Of a stretch of 64,000 nucleotides of DNA, positions 1 to 10,905 are shown one piece after another. Origin of the DNA: Armatimonadaceae bacterium (GTDB taxonomy: Bacteria > Armatimonadota > Armatimonadia > Armatimonadales > Armatimonadaceae). Both the position numbers and the translations under genes were made by a program. The notes beneath the pieces are model-generated. The model searched no databases. It saw only the letters and a list, made by a program, of their open reading frames with translations, and was not told the DNA's origin. The first letter of the stretch is position 1; the number at the start of each line of letters is the position of its first letter. The stretch spans positions 1-64,000 of the forward strand of contig JAUJNC010000003.1 of NCBI GenBank assembly GCA_030446525.1. Reading direction: 5' to 3'.

Positions 1-1
1 C

Positions 2-931
2 GACGTTGTGTCCGAAGGGCTGGGCGACTGGTACGAACATGGCCCGGAAAAACCAGGTGTCTCCCAGCTCAAGCCGACGCCCGTCACCGCCACCGCGTTT
101 TTCTATTACGACGCATTTATACTCGCGCAGGCCGCCGCGCTACTCGGTCACGCCGGGGAAGCGCAGGACTTTGCCGCTCGCGCCGCGCGGATTCGCGCGA
201 GCTACAACCGCCATTTCTTCCGCCGCGATGCCGGCATCTACGCCACCGGCTCCCAGTGCGCCAATGCGCTCCCGCTCGTGATGAACATCGCGGAGCCCGC
301 CGACCGCGCGCGCGTGCTGGCCGCGCTCGTGCGCGACGTGGAGGAGCGCGGCTGCACCATGACCGCCGGTGACGTCGGCTTCCGTTACCTCCTGCAAGCT
401 CTCGCGGAAGGCGGCCGCTCCGACGTGATCTACCGGATGATCAACCAGGACGAGAAGCCGGGCTACGGCTATCAACTCAAGAAGGGCGCCACGAGCCTCA
501 CCGAGTCGTGGGACGCCAACCTCAGCTCCTCGCACAACCACTTCATGCTCGGGCAGATCACCGAGTGGTTCTACAAAAATCTCGCCGGCATCGATGGCGA
601 TCCCGCCGCGCCCGGCTTCAAGAAGATCATCCTCCGCCCGCACCCGGTCGGTGATCTCCGGTGGGTCGAGGCGAGCTATCAGTCGATTCACGGACCGATC
701 TCCGTCCGCTGGGAACGCGCCGGCGAACGTTTCCTCCTGCAAGCGGCGATCCCCGCCAATACCAGCGCAACGGTCTTCCTGCCCGCACGCGAAGGCGCCG
801 CCGTGCAGGAAAGCGGCGCGCCCGCCGAGCAAAGCCCGAGGGTGACCTTCCTGCGCCGTGAAGGTGACCGCGCCGTTTTTGCCGTCGGGTCGGGCAGCTA
901 CACCTTCGAATCGCATCACGATCCTGTGTAA
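2..931 (+). CDS. Alpha-L-rhamnosidase, GH78, C-terminal part (5' end outside window)
   Basis: The frame is open to the left edge, so the start codon lies outside the window; the GTG at 8 is not a believable start because homology-like sequence precedes it. The product matches the end of the GH78 six-hairpin catalytic barrel plus the C-terminal beta domain. Visible marks are the ATAFFYYDA helix, the GATSLTESWD segment whose Glu (codon 503-505) corresponds to the family's catalytic base, and the HNHFMLG and LRPHPVGDLRWVEA stretches. GH78 enzymes remove terminal alpha-L-rhamnose, for example from rhamnogalacturonan-I. A second GH78-like gene follows 10 bp downstream, so they are probably co-transcribed. 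Confidence 0.88.
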   Translation, partial: DVVSEGLGDWYEHGPEKPGVSQLKPTPVTATAFFYYDAFILAQAAALLGHAGEAQDFAARAARIRASYNRHFFRRDAGIYATGSQCANALPLVMNIAEPADRARVLAALVRDVEERGCTMTAGDVGFRYLLQALAEGGRSDVIYRMINQDEKPGYGYQLKKGATSLTESWDANLSSSHNHFMLGQITEWFYKNLAGIDGDPAAPGFKKIILRPHPVGDLRWVEASYQSIHGPISVRWERAGERFLLQAAIPANTSATVFLPAREGAAVQESGAPAEQSPRVTFLRREGDRAVFAVGSGSYTFESHHDPV

Positions 932-941
932 AAGGAACAGC

Positions 942-2564
942 ATGGACAGTATGAGCACAGCAAACACGGACCCCCGCGCCCGCCGCGCCGTGTTGCCGAC
1001 CCGCATTCTGTGGCAAGGGGGTGACATCCACAACGCCGAGATCCTGCTGCGCAATGATTGGGGACAAGCTCTCGTGCAGGCCGCGCCCTGCTGCACCCTG
1101 CGCGGCCCCGACGCCGGCATCCTGCTCGACTTCGGACGTGAACTGAACGGCGGCCTTCAACTGGTGACCGGCCCGGTTAAGGACAGACGCATGGCGAGGA
1201 TGCGCCTGCGGTTCGGCGAATCGGCGTTGGAAGCGATGCACGAGCCGGACAACGATCACGCGCTGCACGATTTTCAGATCACCCTGCCCACGATGGGCGC
1301 GCAAGAGTACGGCCTGACAGGTTTCCGTTTCGCGCGCCTCGACCTGCTGGATGATATGGAGCTGCCGCTTGTGGCCTGCCGCGCCATGACGCTGATGCGC
1401 GAGTTGACGCCGGTCGGCGCCTTCGCGTGTCCCGACGAGCGCCTCAACCGCATCTGGCAAACGGGCGCGGACACCGTGCACCTGTGCCTGCAAGACTTCG
1501 TGTGGGACGGTATCAAACGCGACCGTGCCGTGTGGATCGGCGACATGCACCCCGAAACCGCGGTCATCAGTGCCGTGTGGGGCGCGCTCGACATCGTGCC
1601 GCAAAGCCTCGATTGGACGCCGCTCCCGCGGTGGATGAATAACATCGGCTCGTATTCGATGTGGTGGGTCATCATCCAGCACGACTGGTTTGTGGCGCAC
1701 GGCGATCGAGACTACCTCGAAACGCAACGTGAGTACTTGACGGGATTGCTGCCCGTGATGATCGAGCAGATTCAGCCGGACGGCACGGCGGAATGGCGCG
1801 GCTGGGAGTTTCTGGATTGGCCGTCGAGCGAGAATCCTGCGGCCGTGCGCGCCGGGTTAGTCGCGCTGCTCGCGATGGCGCTGCGCGCCGGCGCCGAGCT
1901 GTGCGCCGTGTTGGGCGAGGCATCGGCCCGCGAAGAAGCGTTGAACGCCGCTGCGCGCTTGCAAACGCCGCCGCTCCCCTTGGACAGCAAGCAGGCGAGC
2001 GCGTTGATGGCGCTGTCCGGTCTCTATGATCTGTCTGAGATCAACGCGCAAGTCCTCGCGCGCGAGCCGTTGCGCGGGATTTCTACGTTTTACGGCTTCT
2101 ATGTGCTGCAGGCGCGGGCGCGGGCGGGCGATCACGCGGGCTGTCTGGAAGTGATTCGTCGCTACTGGGGCGCGATGCTCGATCTGGGCGCGACGAGCTT
2201 CTGGGAAGATTTCGATCTCACGTGGGCCGAAAACGCGGGCCGCATCGACGAGCTGGTGCCCGCAGGCCGGCGCGATCTACATCGCGAGCGCGGCGACTAC
2301 TGCTACAAGGGCCTGCGCCATAGCCTGTGCCACGGCTGGGCGGCCGGGCCGACAGCGTGGCTGTCCGAGCACGTTCTGGGCGTCCGCCCGCTGGAACCGG
2401 GCTGCCGCAAACTGCTTGCGAAGCCGCACCTGGCCGATCTGGAATGGGTTGAGGGCGCTTATCCCACGCCGCACGGCGTTTTACAGGTGCGGCATCAACG
2501 GGAGACTACGGGTGAGATCACGAGCGACATGGAAGTGCCGCCGGGCGTCGAAGTGATACAATGA
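942..2564 (+). CDS. GH78-like alpha-L-rhamnosidase (sugar hydrolase type)
   Basis: A 540-residue protein. The ATG at 942 is chosen because AAAGGAA lies just upstream; the open frame continues upstream into the previous gene. It lacks a signal peptide, so it is probably cytoplasmic. Around residues 189-205 it carries the DGIKRDRAVWIGDMHPE block, the GH78-type arginine/aspartate/glutamate signature around the general acid, and near the end a KPHLADLEWVEGAYPTPHG block typical of the C-terminal domain. Expected role: hydrolysis of alpha-L-rhamnosides released from pectin. Its TGA overlaps the next gene's ATG as ATGA at 2561-2564, which indicates translational coupling. Confidence 0.82.
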   Translation: MDSMSTANTDPRARRAVLPTRILWQGGDIHNAEILLRNDWGQALVQAAPCCTLRGPDAGILLDFGRELNGGLQLVTGPVKDRRMARMRLRFGESALEAMHEPDNDHALHDFQITLPTMGAQEYGLTGFRFARLDLLDDMELPLVACRAMTLMRELTPVGAFACPDERLNRIWQTGADTVHLCLQDFVWDGIKRDRAVWIGDMHPETAVISAVWGALDIVPQSLDWTPLPRWMNNIGSYSMWWVIIQHDWFVAHGDRDYLETQREYLTGLLPVMIEQIQPDGTAEWRGWEFLDWPSSENPAAVRAGLVALLAMALRAGAELCAVLGEASAREEALNAAARLQTPPLPLDSKQASALMALSGLYDLSEINAQVLAREPLRGISTFYGFYVLQARARAGDHAGCLEVIRRYWGAMLDLGATSFWEDFDLTWAENAGRIDELVPAGRRDLHRERGDYCYKGLRHSLCHGWAAGPTAWLSEHVLGVRPLEPGCRKLLAKPHLADLEWVEGAYPTPHGVLQVRHQRETTGEITSDMEVPPGVEVIQ

Positions 2565-3850
2565 AGTTCTGCAATGAAGTCATGCTCGGGATATCGCTTC
2601 TCCTTTACGGGGCCATACCCGCGGAGGCCGATCCTTCCGATTCGGCCATGACGGGGCGGGCGCTCGCCTGGCTCCCCGCCGGGTTTCCCGAAGCGCCCGC
2701 CAACGGGCCGATCTTGTGCCGGCGCGACTATCTCACGCCCGAGCAAGGTCGGGCGGTGCTCGGGGCCGCGCTGAAAGCGTTCCCCACACGCGATGCCTGG
2801 CAGGCCTACGCCGACCACGTGCGCGACCGCATCCAGCGGGGGGCCGGCTTGTTCCCCTGGCCCCGGCGGACTCCGCTCAAGCCGATCGTCCGCGCGCGCC
2901 GCGTATTCGATGGCTACAGCGTCGAGAACGTCGCCTTCGAGTCGGTGCCGGGATTCTTCGTCACGGGAAACCTGTTCCGGCCACGGGATGCCAGGCCGCC
3001 CTATGCCGCGGTGCTGACCACGCACGGCCATAGCCGCCGCATCGAGAAGCCGGAAGACTACGCGGAGCATGGCCGGTTCTCACCCAACGTCCAGAAGCGG
3101 GCAGCCGCGCTGGCCTGCACGGGCGCGGTCGTCCTTTCGATAGACATGTTCGGCTACGGCGACTCCATCCCGCAGGTGGGACAGGCTGCGCATAAGACGC
3201 CGCTGGCGATGACCCTGCAGGTTTGGAACGCCATGCGCGCCATCGATTTCCTGCTTTCCCTCGAGGGGATCGACCCGAAGCGGATCGGCGTCACGGGCGA
3301 ATCGGGAGGCGGCACGCAGGCGTTCCTGCTGAGCGCGCTGGATGCGCGCGTGGCCGTGAGCGTGCCCGTGGTGATGGTGTCGGCCTATTTCTTCGGTGGC
3401 TGCGAATGTGAGAGCGGGCGGCCCATCCATCGCAGCTCCGACCATTTCGCCAATAACGCGATGATCGCCGCGCTCGCCGCGCCCCGGCCGATGCTGGTCG
3501 TCTCCGACGGCGAGGATTGGACGAAGAACGTCCCGCAGGTGGAGTTCCCTTTCCTGCAAAGCATTTACGCCTATCACGGCGCGCGGAACGACGTCGCCAA
3601 CGTGCACCTGGAGAAGGAAGGGCACGACTACGGCTTCTCGAAGCGCGCCGCGATGTATCGCTTCCTGGCGCAGCGACTCGGGCTCAACCTGGCCGCCGTC
3701 CAGAATCCCGCCGGAGAGATTGATGAAACACGCCTGACCGTCGAGCGTGCGGAAGCGATGCACGTTTTCGACGCATCGCTTCCCCTGCCCGCACGCGCGC
3801 TGCGTAATGCCGATGCGGTCGCGCGTGCGTTGCGGGATTTGCAGAAGTGA
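2561..3850 (+). CDS. Secreted alpha/beta hydrolase (acetylxylan-esterase / prolyl-oligopeptidase-like)
   Basis: A 429-residue protein beginning with a hydrophobic leader ending near AEA, consistent with export. The alpha/beta-hydrolase triad can be read directly: nucleophile Ser248 in GESGGG, Asp316 in SDGED and His355 in EGHDYG. The central part (THGHSRR, then DMFGYGDS) matches the large secreted esterase group found beside pectinases. Likely job: removing acetyl or other ester groups from pectic side chains, which is an inference from the neighbours. The start is set by the ATGA overlap with the rhamnosidase gene; a second ATG at 2573 is possible. Confidence 0.7.
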   Translation: MKFCNEVMLGISLLLYGAIPAEADPSDSAMTGRALAWLPAGFPEAPANGPILCRRDYLTPEQGRAVLGAALKAFPTRDAWQAYADHVRDRIQRGAGLFPWPRRTPLKPIVRARRVFDGYSVENVAFESVPGFFVTGNLFRPRDARPPYAAVLTTHGHSRRIEKPEDYAEHGRFSPNVQKRAAALACTGAVVLSIDMFGYGDSIPQVGQAAHKTPLAMTLQVWNAMRAIDFLLSLEGIDPKRIGVTGESGGGTQAFLLSALDARVAVSVPVVMVSAYFFGGCECESGRPIHRSSDHFANNAMIAALAAPRPMLVVSDGEDWTKNVPQVEFPFLQSIYAYHGARNDVANVHLEKEGHDYGFSKRAAMYRFLAQRLGLNLAAVQNPAGEIDETRLTVERAEAMHVFDASLPLPARALRNADAVARALRDLQK

Positions 3851-3862
3851 ATAGAGGTCAAT

Positions 3863-5167
3863 ATGCGCTTACTTACGATATTGCTGGTTCTTTGCAGCAT
3901 TGCGCTTCTTTGCAGCGTCGCGCGGGCCGAGTCCGTTCCGCCCGACATCACTGTCGCCGCCGACGGGAGCGGCGATTTCACGAGCGTCCATAAGGCTGTC
4001 CAAAGCATCCCGAAAGACAATCGCCAGCGCATCGTGATCCTGATCCGGGACGGCGTGTACAAGGAAAAGGTGCGTATCGACCCGGCGTGCGTGACGCTCC
4101 GCGGCCAGAGCCGTAAGGGGACGCGGATCGAGTTCGCCCAGTTGAACGAGGACTTCCAGAAGAAGCCTGACGAGATCGGGCGGGCCGTCGTAAACATCAA
4201 CGGCGACGATGCGGTACTGGAGAACCTCACGATCGCGAACACCGCGGGAATCGTCGGCCCGCACTCGTTCGCCATCTATGGCAAGGCCGATCGGACGGTG
4301 ATCGTCGACTGCGACGTGTTGAGCGAAGGGGCCGACACCGTCTCTTTGTGGCGCGGCGAGGACGGCCGGTACTACCACGCCCGCTGCCACTTCCGCGGCG
4401 CCGTCGATTTCGTCTGCCCGCGCGGCTGGTGCTACATCGCCGACAGCACCTTCTTCGAGACGAAGAACACGGCCGCCATCTGGCACGACGGCAGCAAGGG
4501 CAAAGACATGAAGTTTGTCCTGCGCAACTGCAGGTTCGATGGCGTCGAGGGCTGGCACCTCGCCAGGCATCACCACGACGCCCAGTTCTTCCTGCTCGAT
4601 TGCACCTTCTCCAGGACGATGATCGATCGCGCCCCCTACCGCGTGATCTATCCGCTCGCCGGCGCCACGCCCACGGAGGCCGATATCAAGCGCAACGAGG
4701 AGTTGAACAAGACCAATATCTGGGGCGAGCGCGCTTACTTTTACAACTGCCACCGCGACGGCGGCGATTACGCGTGGCACAAGGACAACCTCTCGACCGC
4801 GGCGGGCGCGCCGACCCCGGAGCAAGTCACCGCCGCCTGGACCTTCGGCGGGAAGTGGGACCCGGAAAGCAAAGTGGGGCCGAAGATCCGCGAGGTCGCT
4901 TGGCGGGAGCGTCAGGTTGCGGTGATGTTCACCGAGAAAGTGACGGTCAAGGGCAAGCCACGCCTGGCGCTCTTCGACGGCACATTCGCTGACTATGCAT
5001 CCGGCAGCGGCACGGAAACGCTGCGGTTCAACGCTCCCGCTGGCTCTCGCGGCGCGGTGAAGTCGGTCGACCTGGGCGGCGGATCGGTTATCGCCTCGCA
5101 AGCGGCCGCCACCATTCGTGCCGCAGATATCGTGATTCCATCGCGTGCAGAGGCGGCCGCCCCGTAG
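3863..5167 (+). CDS. Pectin methylesterase, CE8
   Basis: A 434-residue protein with a clear signal peptide (MRLLTILLVLCSIALLCS, cleavage after ARA). The body is a right-handed parallel beta-helix of the CE8 family, starting with ADGSGDFTSVHKAVQSIP. Catalytic positions can be assigned by motif: Asp158 (EGADTVSLW), Asp182 (GAVDFVCPRG, nucleophile) and Arg235 (HLARHHHD). It removes methyl esters from homogalacturonan and so prepares it for the PL1 lyase encoded at 13.6 kb. The C-terminal 90 residues look like a small beta-sandwich. It lies 12 bp after the esterase gene. Confidence 0.88.
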   Translation: MRLLTILLVLCSIALLCSVARAESVPPDITVAADGSGDFTSVHKAVQSIPKDNRQRIVILIRDGVYKEKVRIDPACVTLRGQSRKGTRIEFAQLNEDFQKKPDEIGRAVVNINGDDAVLENLTIANTAGIVGPHSFAIYGKADRTVIVDCDVLSEGADTVSLWRGEDGRYYHARCHFRGAVDFVCPRGWCYIADSTFFETKNTAAIWHDGSKGKDMKFVLRNCRFDGVEGWHLARHHHDAQFFLLDCTFSRTMIDRAPYRVIYPLAGATPTEADIKRNEELNKTNIWGERAYFYNCHRDGGDYAWHKDNLSTAAGAPTPEQVTAAWTFGGKWDPESKVGPKIREVAWRERQVAVMFTEKVTVKGKPRLALFDGTFADYASGSGTETLRFNAPAGSRGAVKSVDLGGGSVIASQAAATIRAADIVIPSRAEAAAP

Positions 5168-5194
5168 AATATGCTCTGTCTAAGGAGGACCATC

Positions 5195-6094
5195 ATGAGC
5201 ACCGTCTCCACTTTAGAATCGACCGTTACCGTTCAAGACATCGAGGTCTTCGCCGATGACCTGGATGTGGAGCGCGCCGCCGCCATGTATAAGGAGCACG
5301 GCTGCCTGGTCGTGCGCGGCCTGATGAAGCGCTACATCGCCGAGTTGCAGCGTGACATTGAGGCCACCGTGGCGCAGTCGCTGAGCCTGCTCGATCAGGC
5401 CAAGAAAGTTCCCGAGGGCTGGCGTACGCCGGACGGCACCCTCTTCTTGCCCGCCCCGCCACACTTCCATCGCGACAAGCAGATCATGGGATTGGCCCTG
5501 AACTACCGGACCAGCGCCGCGTTTTTCCGTTCCGCGTTCGATGACCAGGCCGTGGACATCGTGGCGGCGATCCTCGGCCCGAATGTCGAGCTTTTCATAG
5601 ACGGCCAATGTCTCTACAAGGAACCGGTCGGCGGCCATCCGAAGCATCTGCACCAGGACTCCGCCTATTTCGAGCACCGCTTCGAGGGGCCGGTCGCCAC
5701 CCTCAACTACGTCGTGGATACGGATCTGGTGAATGGCGCACTGCACGTCGTGCCCGGCTCGCATCGAATGGGCGCGCTGCCGCATGTGGACACGTTCTCG
5801 CATCTCGGTCTGGATGCGGACGAGTGGCCTTGGGAGCGCGCCCTGCCGGTCTGCGGGCAGGCCGGCGACTCGATCTTCTTCCACTACCGCACCATTCACG
5901 GTTCCCAAGAGAACCACTCGGACAAGCCGCGCCCGGTCTTCATCCATCGCTATCGCTGGCCCGATGATTACGTCACCATTGGCGCGACGACCGTCGAAAA
6001 CCGCGCCGCGGTGGAGAAGCGCGCGGCGGAAGCCAAAAAGAGCCAGCAGCGCGGTTTCATGGTGCGCGGCTTCCGAGCCTACGCCGAAGAATAA
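5195..6094 (+). CDS. Phytanoyl-CoA dioxygenase (PhyH) family Fe(II)/2-oxoglutarate oxygenase
   Basis: A 299-residue cytoplasmic protein. The ATG at 5195 is picked because a perfect TAAGGAGG (5181-5188) lies 6 bases upstream; an earlier in-frame ATG at 5171 lacks such a site. The iron ligands are His153 and Asp155 (KHLHQDSAYFE) and distal His235 (TIHGSQ), followed by an Arg-containing strand (KPRPVFIHRY) for 2-oxoglutarate binding. PhyH proteins hydroxylate small molecules; the substrate cannot be told from sequence. Its place inside a pectin locus suggests action on a sugar or plant-derived aglycone, but that is inference. Confidence 0.85.
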   Translation: MSTVSTLESTVTVQDIEVFADDLDVERAAAMYKEHGCLVVRGLMKRYIAELQRDIEATVAQSLSLLDQAKKVPEGWRTPDGTLFLPAPPHFHRDKQIMGLALNYRTSAAFFRSAFDDQAVDIVAAILGPNVELFIDGQCLYKEPVGGHPKHLHQDSAYFEHRFEGPVATLNYVVDTDLVNGALHVVPGSHRMGALPHVDTFSHLGLDADEWPWERALPVCGQAGDSIFFHYRTIHGSQENHSDKPRPVFIHRYRWPDDYVTIGATTVENRAAVEKRAAEAKKSQQRGFMVRGFRAYAEE

Positions 6095-6111
6095 AACGAA
6101 GCACTTAGCGA

Positions 6112-7864
6112 ATGAAACAACTCTTTACGGTCGCGGTGGCGATGTCTGGTCTGGGATTTCTGGCGTCAATGGCGCTTTCGTCCCAAACGGGCAATGCTGC
6201 CCACACCGGGCCGCGCGGCGCAGCCGTGCCTTTTACGACGTATGAAGCCGAGGCACCCGCCAACCGCACAACGGGCAAGGTCGTAAAAATGACGGGGATT
6301 CCAACGCGCACCACCGCGGCGCCAGAGCTTGAGGCGTCGGGGCGGGGCTATGTGGAGATGATGAAGGCAGGCGATTACCTCGACTTTCCGAACGTGCGGG
6401 CGGCCAACACCATCGTTATTCGCCACTGCATCCCCGACGCGCCGACCGGCGGCGGTCTGTCCGCTACCCTGAGCCTCTCCGTCAACAACGCTTTCCGCCA
6501 ATCTCTGCCCCTCAGCTCGCGGCACAACTGGCTTTACGGCGAAGCGGGCCAGAATGGGCAGTCGAACGACCCGTCGGCGGGCGCACCGCACGTGTTTTGG
6601 GATGAGACGCGGTTTTTCATCAAGGGCGGCGTCAAGCAGGGCGACACCATCCGGCTCCAGAAGGACGCCGCCGATACGGCGGCCTTTTATCGCGTGGACT
6701 TGATAGACCTGGAAAGCGCGCCCGATCCGCTCCCGCCGCCGGCCGCCGGCACGTATCTGTCGGTCACCGACCATGGCGCCAACGGCAGCGACAGCGCCGA
6801 TGACACGGCGGCGATCCAGGCCTGCATCGCCGCCGCCAAACCACACAAAAAGAAAGGCGGGATGCGATGCCCGCCGGCACCTATTACCAGAGCGCGAAGT
6901 TCGACGTGGAGGGAGCGGCAGCAAGCGCTGGCATGTGGCGGCACCATGGTCGATCGGCACAGCAACAGCGCTGTTTCTGCTGCTGCCTGGGTTTCTGCTG
7001 CTGCTGACAAGCGGCGTTTCCTGACCTGCGTCACCAGGAGAACGTCCACACTGGCTGGGGCATCGTCCGGCGCAGGCCGTTCACGGCCGCCTTCGGCAAT
7101 TGCTCGAACTGGCGGGTGGAGAACGTCTGGATCACCCACTCATGTCGGTTTCTGGATGAGCGGCGCTGGGCGGTGTATGCGCGGCTGCCGCGTGGTTCAC
7201 CTACGCGGACGGCATCAACCTCAACCGCGGCTCCAGCAATAACCTCGTCGAAAACAATCACGTCCGCGGAACTGGCGACGACGGAATGGCCATTCTTTCC
7301 GAAAAGGAGCGAACGCCGACCGCTTCCGCCAACAACACCCTGCGCTCGAACACGGTGATCGCCACCTGGTGGGGACACAACTGCGATGTCGCAGGCGGCA
7401 GCGGCCACGTGGTTGAAAACAACCTGCTCGCCGACAACCCGCTCTTCGGCTGCTTCACCCTCAATCTGCCTGCTGCTTATCCCATGTATCCTTTGACCGG
7501 CGCGACGATCCGCCACAACACCATCCTTCGCGGCGGCGGCAACTTCGCCAACCAGCGTCGCGGAGCCATCTGGGTTTATGCCGGCGACGCACCCATCAGC
7601 AACGTGGTGATTCAGGAGAACGAGATCCTGAACCCCATTTTCCGCGGCATTCATCTCACCGGGGGCACCAGCCAGAGCATCACCTTCGAGCGCAATTGTA
7701 TCGACGCCCCGGGGCAGGACGGCATCGTAATCGAGCCGGCAGCCAGCGGAAGCGGCGTGTTCCGTTCCAATACGGTGCGCAACCTGAAGCCCGGTTTTCA
7801 CCCGTTTGTGAACAACGGTGGCGCCGACTATGCAGTCACCCGGTCTGGCAACTCGTGGCAGTAG
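6112..7864 (+). pseudogene. Secreted CBM-like plus right-handed beta-helix protein, frameshifted
   Basis: Starts at ATG 6112 with a signal peptide, then a CBM35-like beta-sandwich (FTTYEAEAPAN..., about residues 40-200), then LSVTDHGANGSDSADDTAAIQ, the standard opening of a pectate-lyase-type beta-helix. After about 6,865 the frame is lost: MPAGTYYQ and EGAA continue one base out of frame, then FGNCSNWRVENVWITHSC near 7,090-7,143 in yet another frame, and the last 190 residues (repeated NNLL/NTI/NEI ladder coils) are intact from 7,286 to the TAG at 7,862-7,864. At least three indels separate the pieces. The layout resembles alpha-1,3-glucanase/mycodextranase-type proteins (GH87-like); substrate unproven. 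Confidence 0.75.
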
Positions 7865-7897
7865 ACGCTCGGTCGCAAAGGAAACATCCTCAATACG

Positions 7898-10870
7898 ATG
7901 AAGAACGATTCTCCCATCATGGCTGCTTTTCTATCGGCGACCGCGCTGGTCTTGAGCGCCGGCGCACTGCACGCCGCCGACCCGTCGCCGCGCTTGGTCG
8001 ACCTCGGACAGCACGGCAAGCTGGTTTACGAGAGCGACGCGCGCGGCAATCGCATCCCGGACTTCTCGCACGCCGGCTACAAAGGCGGCGTCGTTCCGAT
8101 TCCCGACGTGCCCGTGCGCGTGACCGTCTCGCCCGCGGGCGGCGACGACGGCGCGCGCATCCAGGCGGCCATTGACCACGTTTCCCGTCTGCCCGCCGAC
8201 GAGCAGGGCTTTCGCGGAGCGGTCTTGCTGGGCCGCGGGCGATTTGAGGTCGCAGGCAATCTGTTGATTCGCGCCAGCGGCGTCGTGCTCCGTGGTCACG
8301 GCCCGGGCACGAACGGCACGGTGCTCGTGGCGACAGGTAACAGCCGCCGCACGTTGATTGAACTCCGCGGCGCGAACGACAAGCGCATCCACGGTCCGGT
8401 CCGGACGGTCACCAGTGCCTACGTGCCGGTGAACGCCCGCGCCTTCGAACTGGACGGGGCGGCGGGACTGAAAGACGGTGACGCCGTTCTCGTGCAGCGC
8501 CCCAGTCCCAAGGATCCAACTTGTCGGCATGTCGCCCGTTCCCGGTCGGCCCGCGCCGACGTGGGCGGCGGACAAGATGGACATCGTCTGGGAGCGGCGG
8601 ATTGCGCTTCGCCGATGGCAACCGCGTGACGCTGGATGCTGACTTGCGCGCTCGAAAGAGTCAGGACGCGGGCAGCCACTGTGGGCCTCGACGCTCAACA
8701 GTGGGGGTGGAGACCGCCAGGAGTCGGGAATCCTCGCGACCCGAAGACGAGGAGCTGGACAAGCGAGGATGTCGTGGAGGATGCCTGGGTGCGCCAGGTA
8801 GGTGACCGCCGCGCACTTCGCCTCCTCGCTGCGAGCTCTGCAGGGCTGCTGGCGGTGACGGTCATGGACTGTGCGTCGCTTGCGCCGGTGTCCGAGCTTG
8901 CGGCTACCGCCGGCATTCGTTTTACACGAGCGGACAGACATTGCTTCCGCTGCCGCGCCGAGGAGGGACGGCACGATTTCGCCGCTGGTCATTTGGTGCC
9001 CGGCCCGAACGCGTTTGTCCAGCGCGAAAACGCAGAGCGCCCATGATTTCAGCGGGCCCATCGAGGATTGGCCACCGGCGTGCTCTACGACAACCTGGTG
9101 ATGGACGGCGGCGGCCTGCGCTTCGACAACCGCGAGATCTGGGACAACGGCGGGCTGGGGCCGCGGCGAACGGCGTGATGTGGTACGTCGCCTGGTGCCC
9201 GTCCTCATCGCGCGCACACCGCCCGGCGCGCAGAACTGGGTCATCGGCTGCTGGGCGCAGTTCGTCGGCGACGCGCGCTGGCGCTCACCGAACGAGTTCG
9301 CAGTTGCTGGCCTACGCTGGCGCAGCGATGGAGCGACTCCGGGGCGCCTGGCGGCACTTCGCTCGGCGAGATATCCTCACCGACGCGGGCAGTGCCGTGC
9401 CCATTGAGGAGATCCTGCGAAAAGACCTGCTGCTGCCGGCAACAGCCTGCCACGCTGCCGCTCCGCCAGCTGAGCGTGACCAGCGGCTGGCTGGCTGTCG
9501 ATGGCAAGCTGCTCACCGGCGACCAGCTCGACATCATCTGGTGGCGTGGCCACGTGCAGCCAAACCGCGCGGCGGAGTTCGGCCCCAACCTGACGCGCTT
9601 CGTCCCGGGCCGCACCGGCCCGGGACTTACGGACGACCTCGGCGCCCTCACGGACGACATGGCCGCCAGCGGTCGCGCCGGGCTACGCCATCATTGGGGC
9701 CTCTGGTACGACCGTCGGCGCGACGATCACGAGATGATCCGCCGGATCGACGCCGATGTCTGGCCACCCTTCTACGAACAGCCGTGGGCGCGCAGCGGCG
9801 CGGGCCGCGCCTGGGACGGCCTCAGCCGCTACGACCTCACGAAGTTCAACCCGTGGTATTTCGGGCGGCTGCGCGCGTTCGCCGGGCTGTGCGGACAGAA
9901 GGGTCTGCTCCTTGTCAACGCGATGTATTTTCAGCACAACCTCCTCGAGGCGGGCGCGCACTGGGTTGACTTCCCGTGGCGTCCAGCGAACTGCCTTCGC
10001 CACGGGCTTCCCCGAACCGCCGCCCTACGCGAACAAGAAACGCATCTCTCCGGCCGAGGAGTTCTACGACGTGACGCCCGGTGCGCTGGTGAGCCGCATC
10101 GCGCCTACATCCGCCACGCCCGCGAATCTCGGCCGGCGAGCCGAACGTGCTCCACGTGCCTGGGCGAGAATACCTGGCCCGCTGCACTTCCTGCAGTTCT
10201 GGCTGACGGTGGCCGAGTGGCGCTTCCAAACGGGTAAGCGGGTGCTCATCGGCCTGAGCGCGCCCAAGGACGGTGATGCCAGTCCCAGACCAGCGCATCA
10301 CGCGCAGATCGATGCGATCGATTTTGGGTACTGGTGTATGGATCGATAAGGGCTTGTTCGCGCCAAAAGGCGGGCAAACCTGGCGCCGCGCCAGCACGAG
10401 CGCGAGTGGAAGGGCGGACGGCCGGAAGACAGCGACCTGGCGCGCATGGCGGCCGAGCATCGCGGGCGCTATCCCGAGAAGGCCGTGCTGTGCGACTTCG
10501 CCACGGCAGGCTGGGCGTTCTCGTGTGCGCCGGCGGCTCAGTACCCATTTTGCCGCGCACTACGGATGTGCGGCTGCTCGGCGCAATTGCACGAATGCAG
10601 CCGTGGAAAGCAGCCACGACCGACCAGCAATGGACACTGCACGAACCTGGACACAACTATCTGATTCACTCTGTCGGCGGCGCCGAGGTGAAGGCTCGAT
10701 CTGAGCCGTGAGAGCGGCACCTTCACCGTGAACGTGGTGAACCCCGACACGGGCATGGTCACGTCGCGTGGCGAGCGTGTCACCGCCAGTGCGCCTGTGG
10801 TTTTGCAGAAGCCTTCCGATGGCCCGGCCACCTTCTGGCTTACGCGGAAACGTCGCCCTCCGGAAGTTGA
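7898..10870 (+). pseudogene. Large secreted carbohydrate-active protein (pectate-lyase-like N-terminus), shattered by frameshifts
   Basis: Begins at ATG 7898 with a signal peptide (cleavage after LHAA). The first 200 residues are intact (LVYESDARGNRIPDFSHAGYKGG, then a beta-helix-like start with DDGARIQAAID). From about 8,520 onward the homologous text hops between frames: WVRQV near 8,790, VTVMDCASLAPVSEL near 8,860, RAEEGRHDFAAGHLVPGPNAFVQ near 8,960, GGLRFDNREIWDN near 9,110, ARSGAGRAWDGLSRYDLTKFNPW near 9,785, QPWKAATTDQQWTLHEPGHNYL near 10,600. Together they would make one protein of roughly 980 residues. It resembles secreted proteins annotated with DUF6298/DUF4955-type domains; I am not certain of the family. 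More than ten indels would be required to break it this way. Confidence 0.65.
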
Positions 10871-10905
10871 CTTGGCAGTAACGGCCGAAGCAAAAATTAC
10901 ATTTC

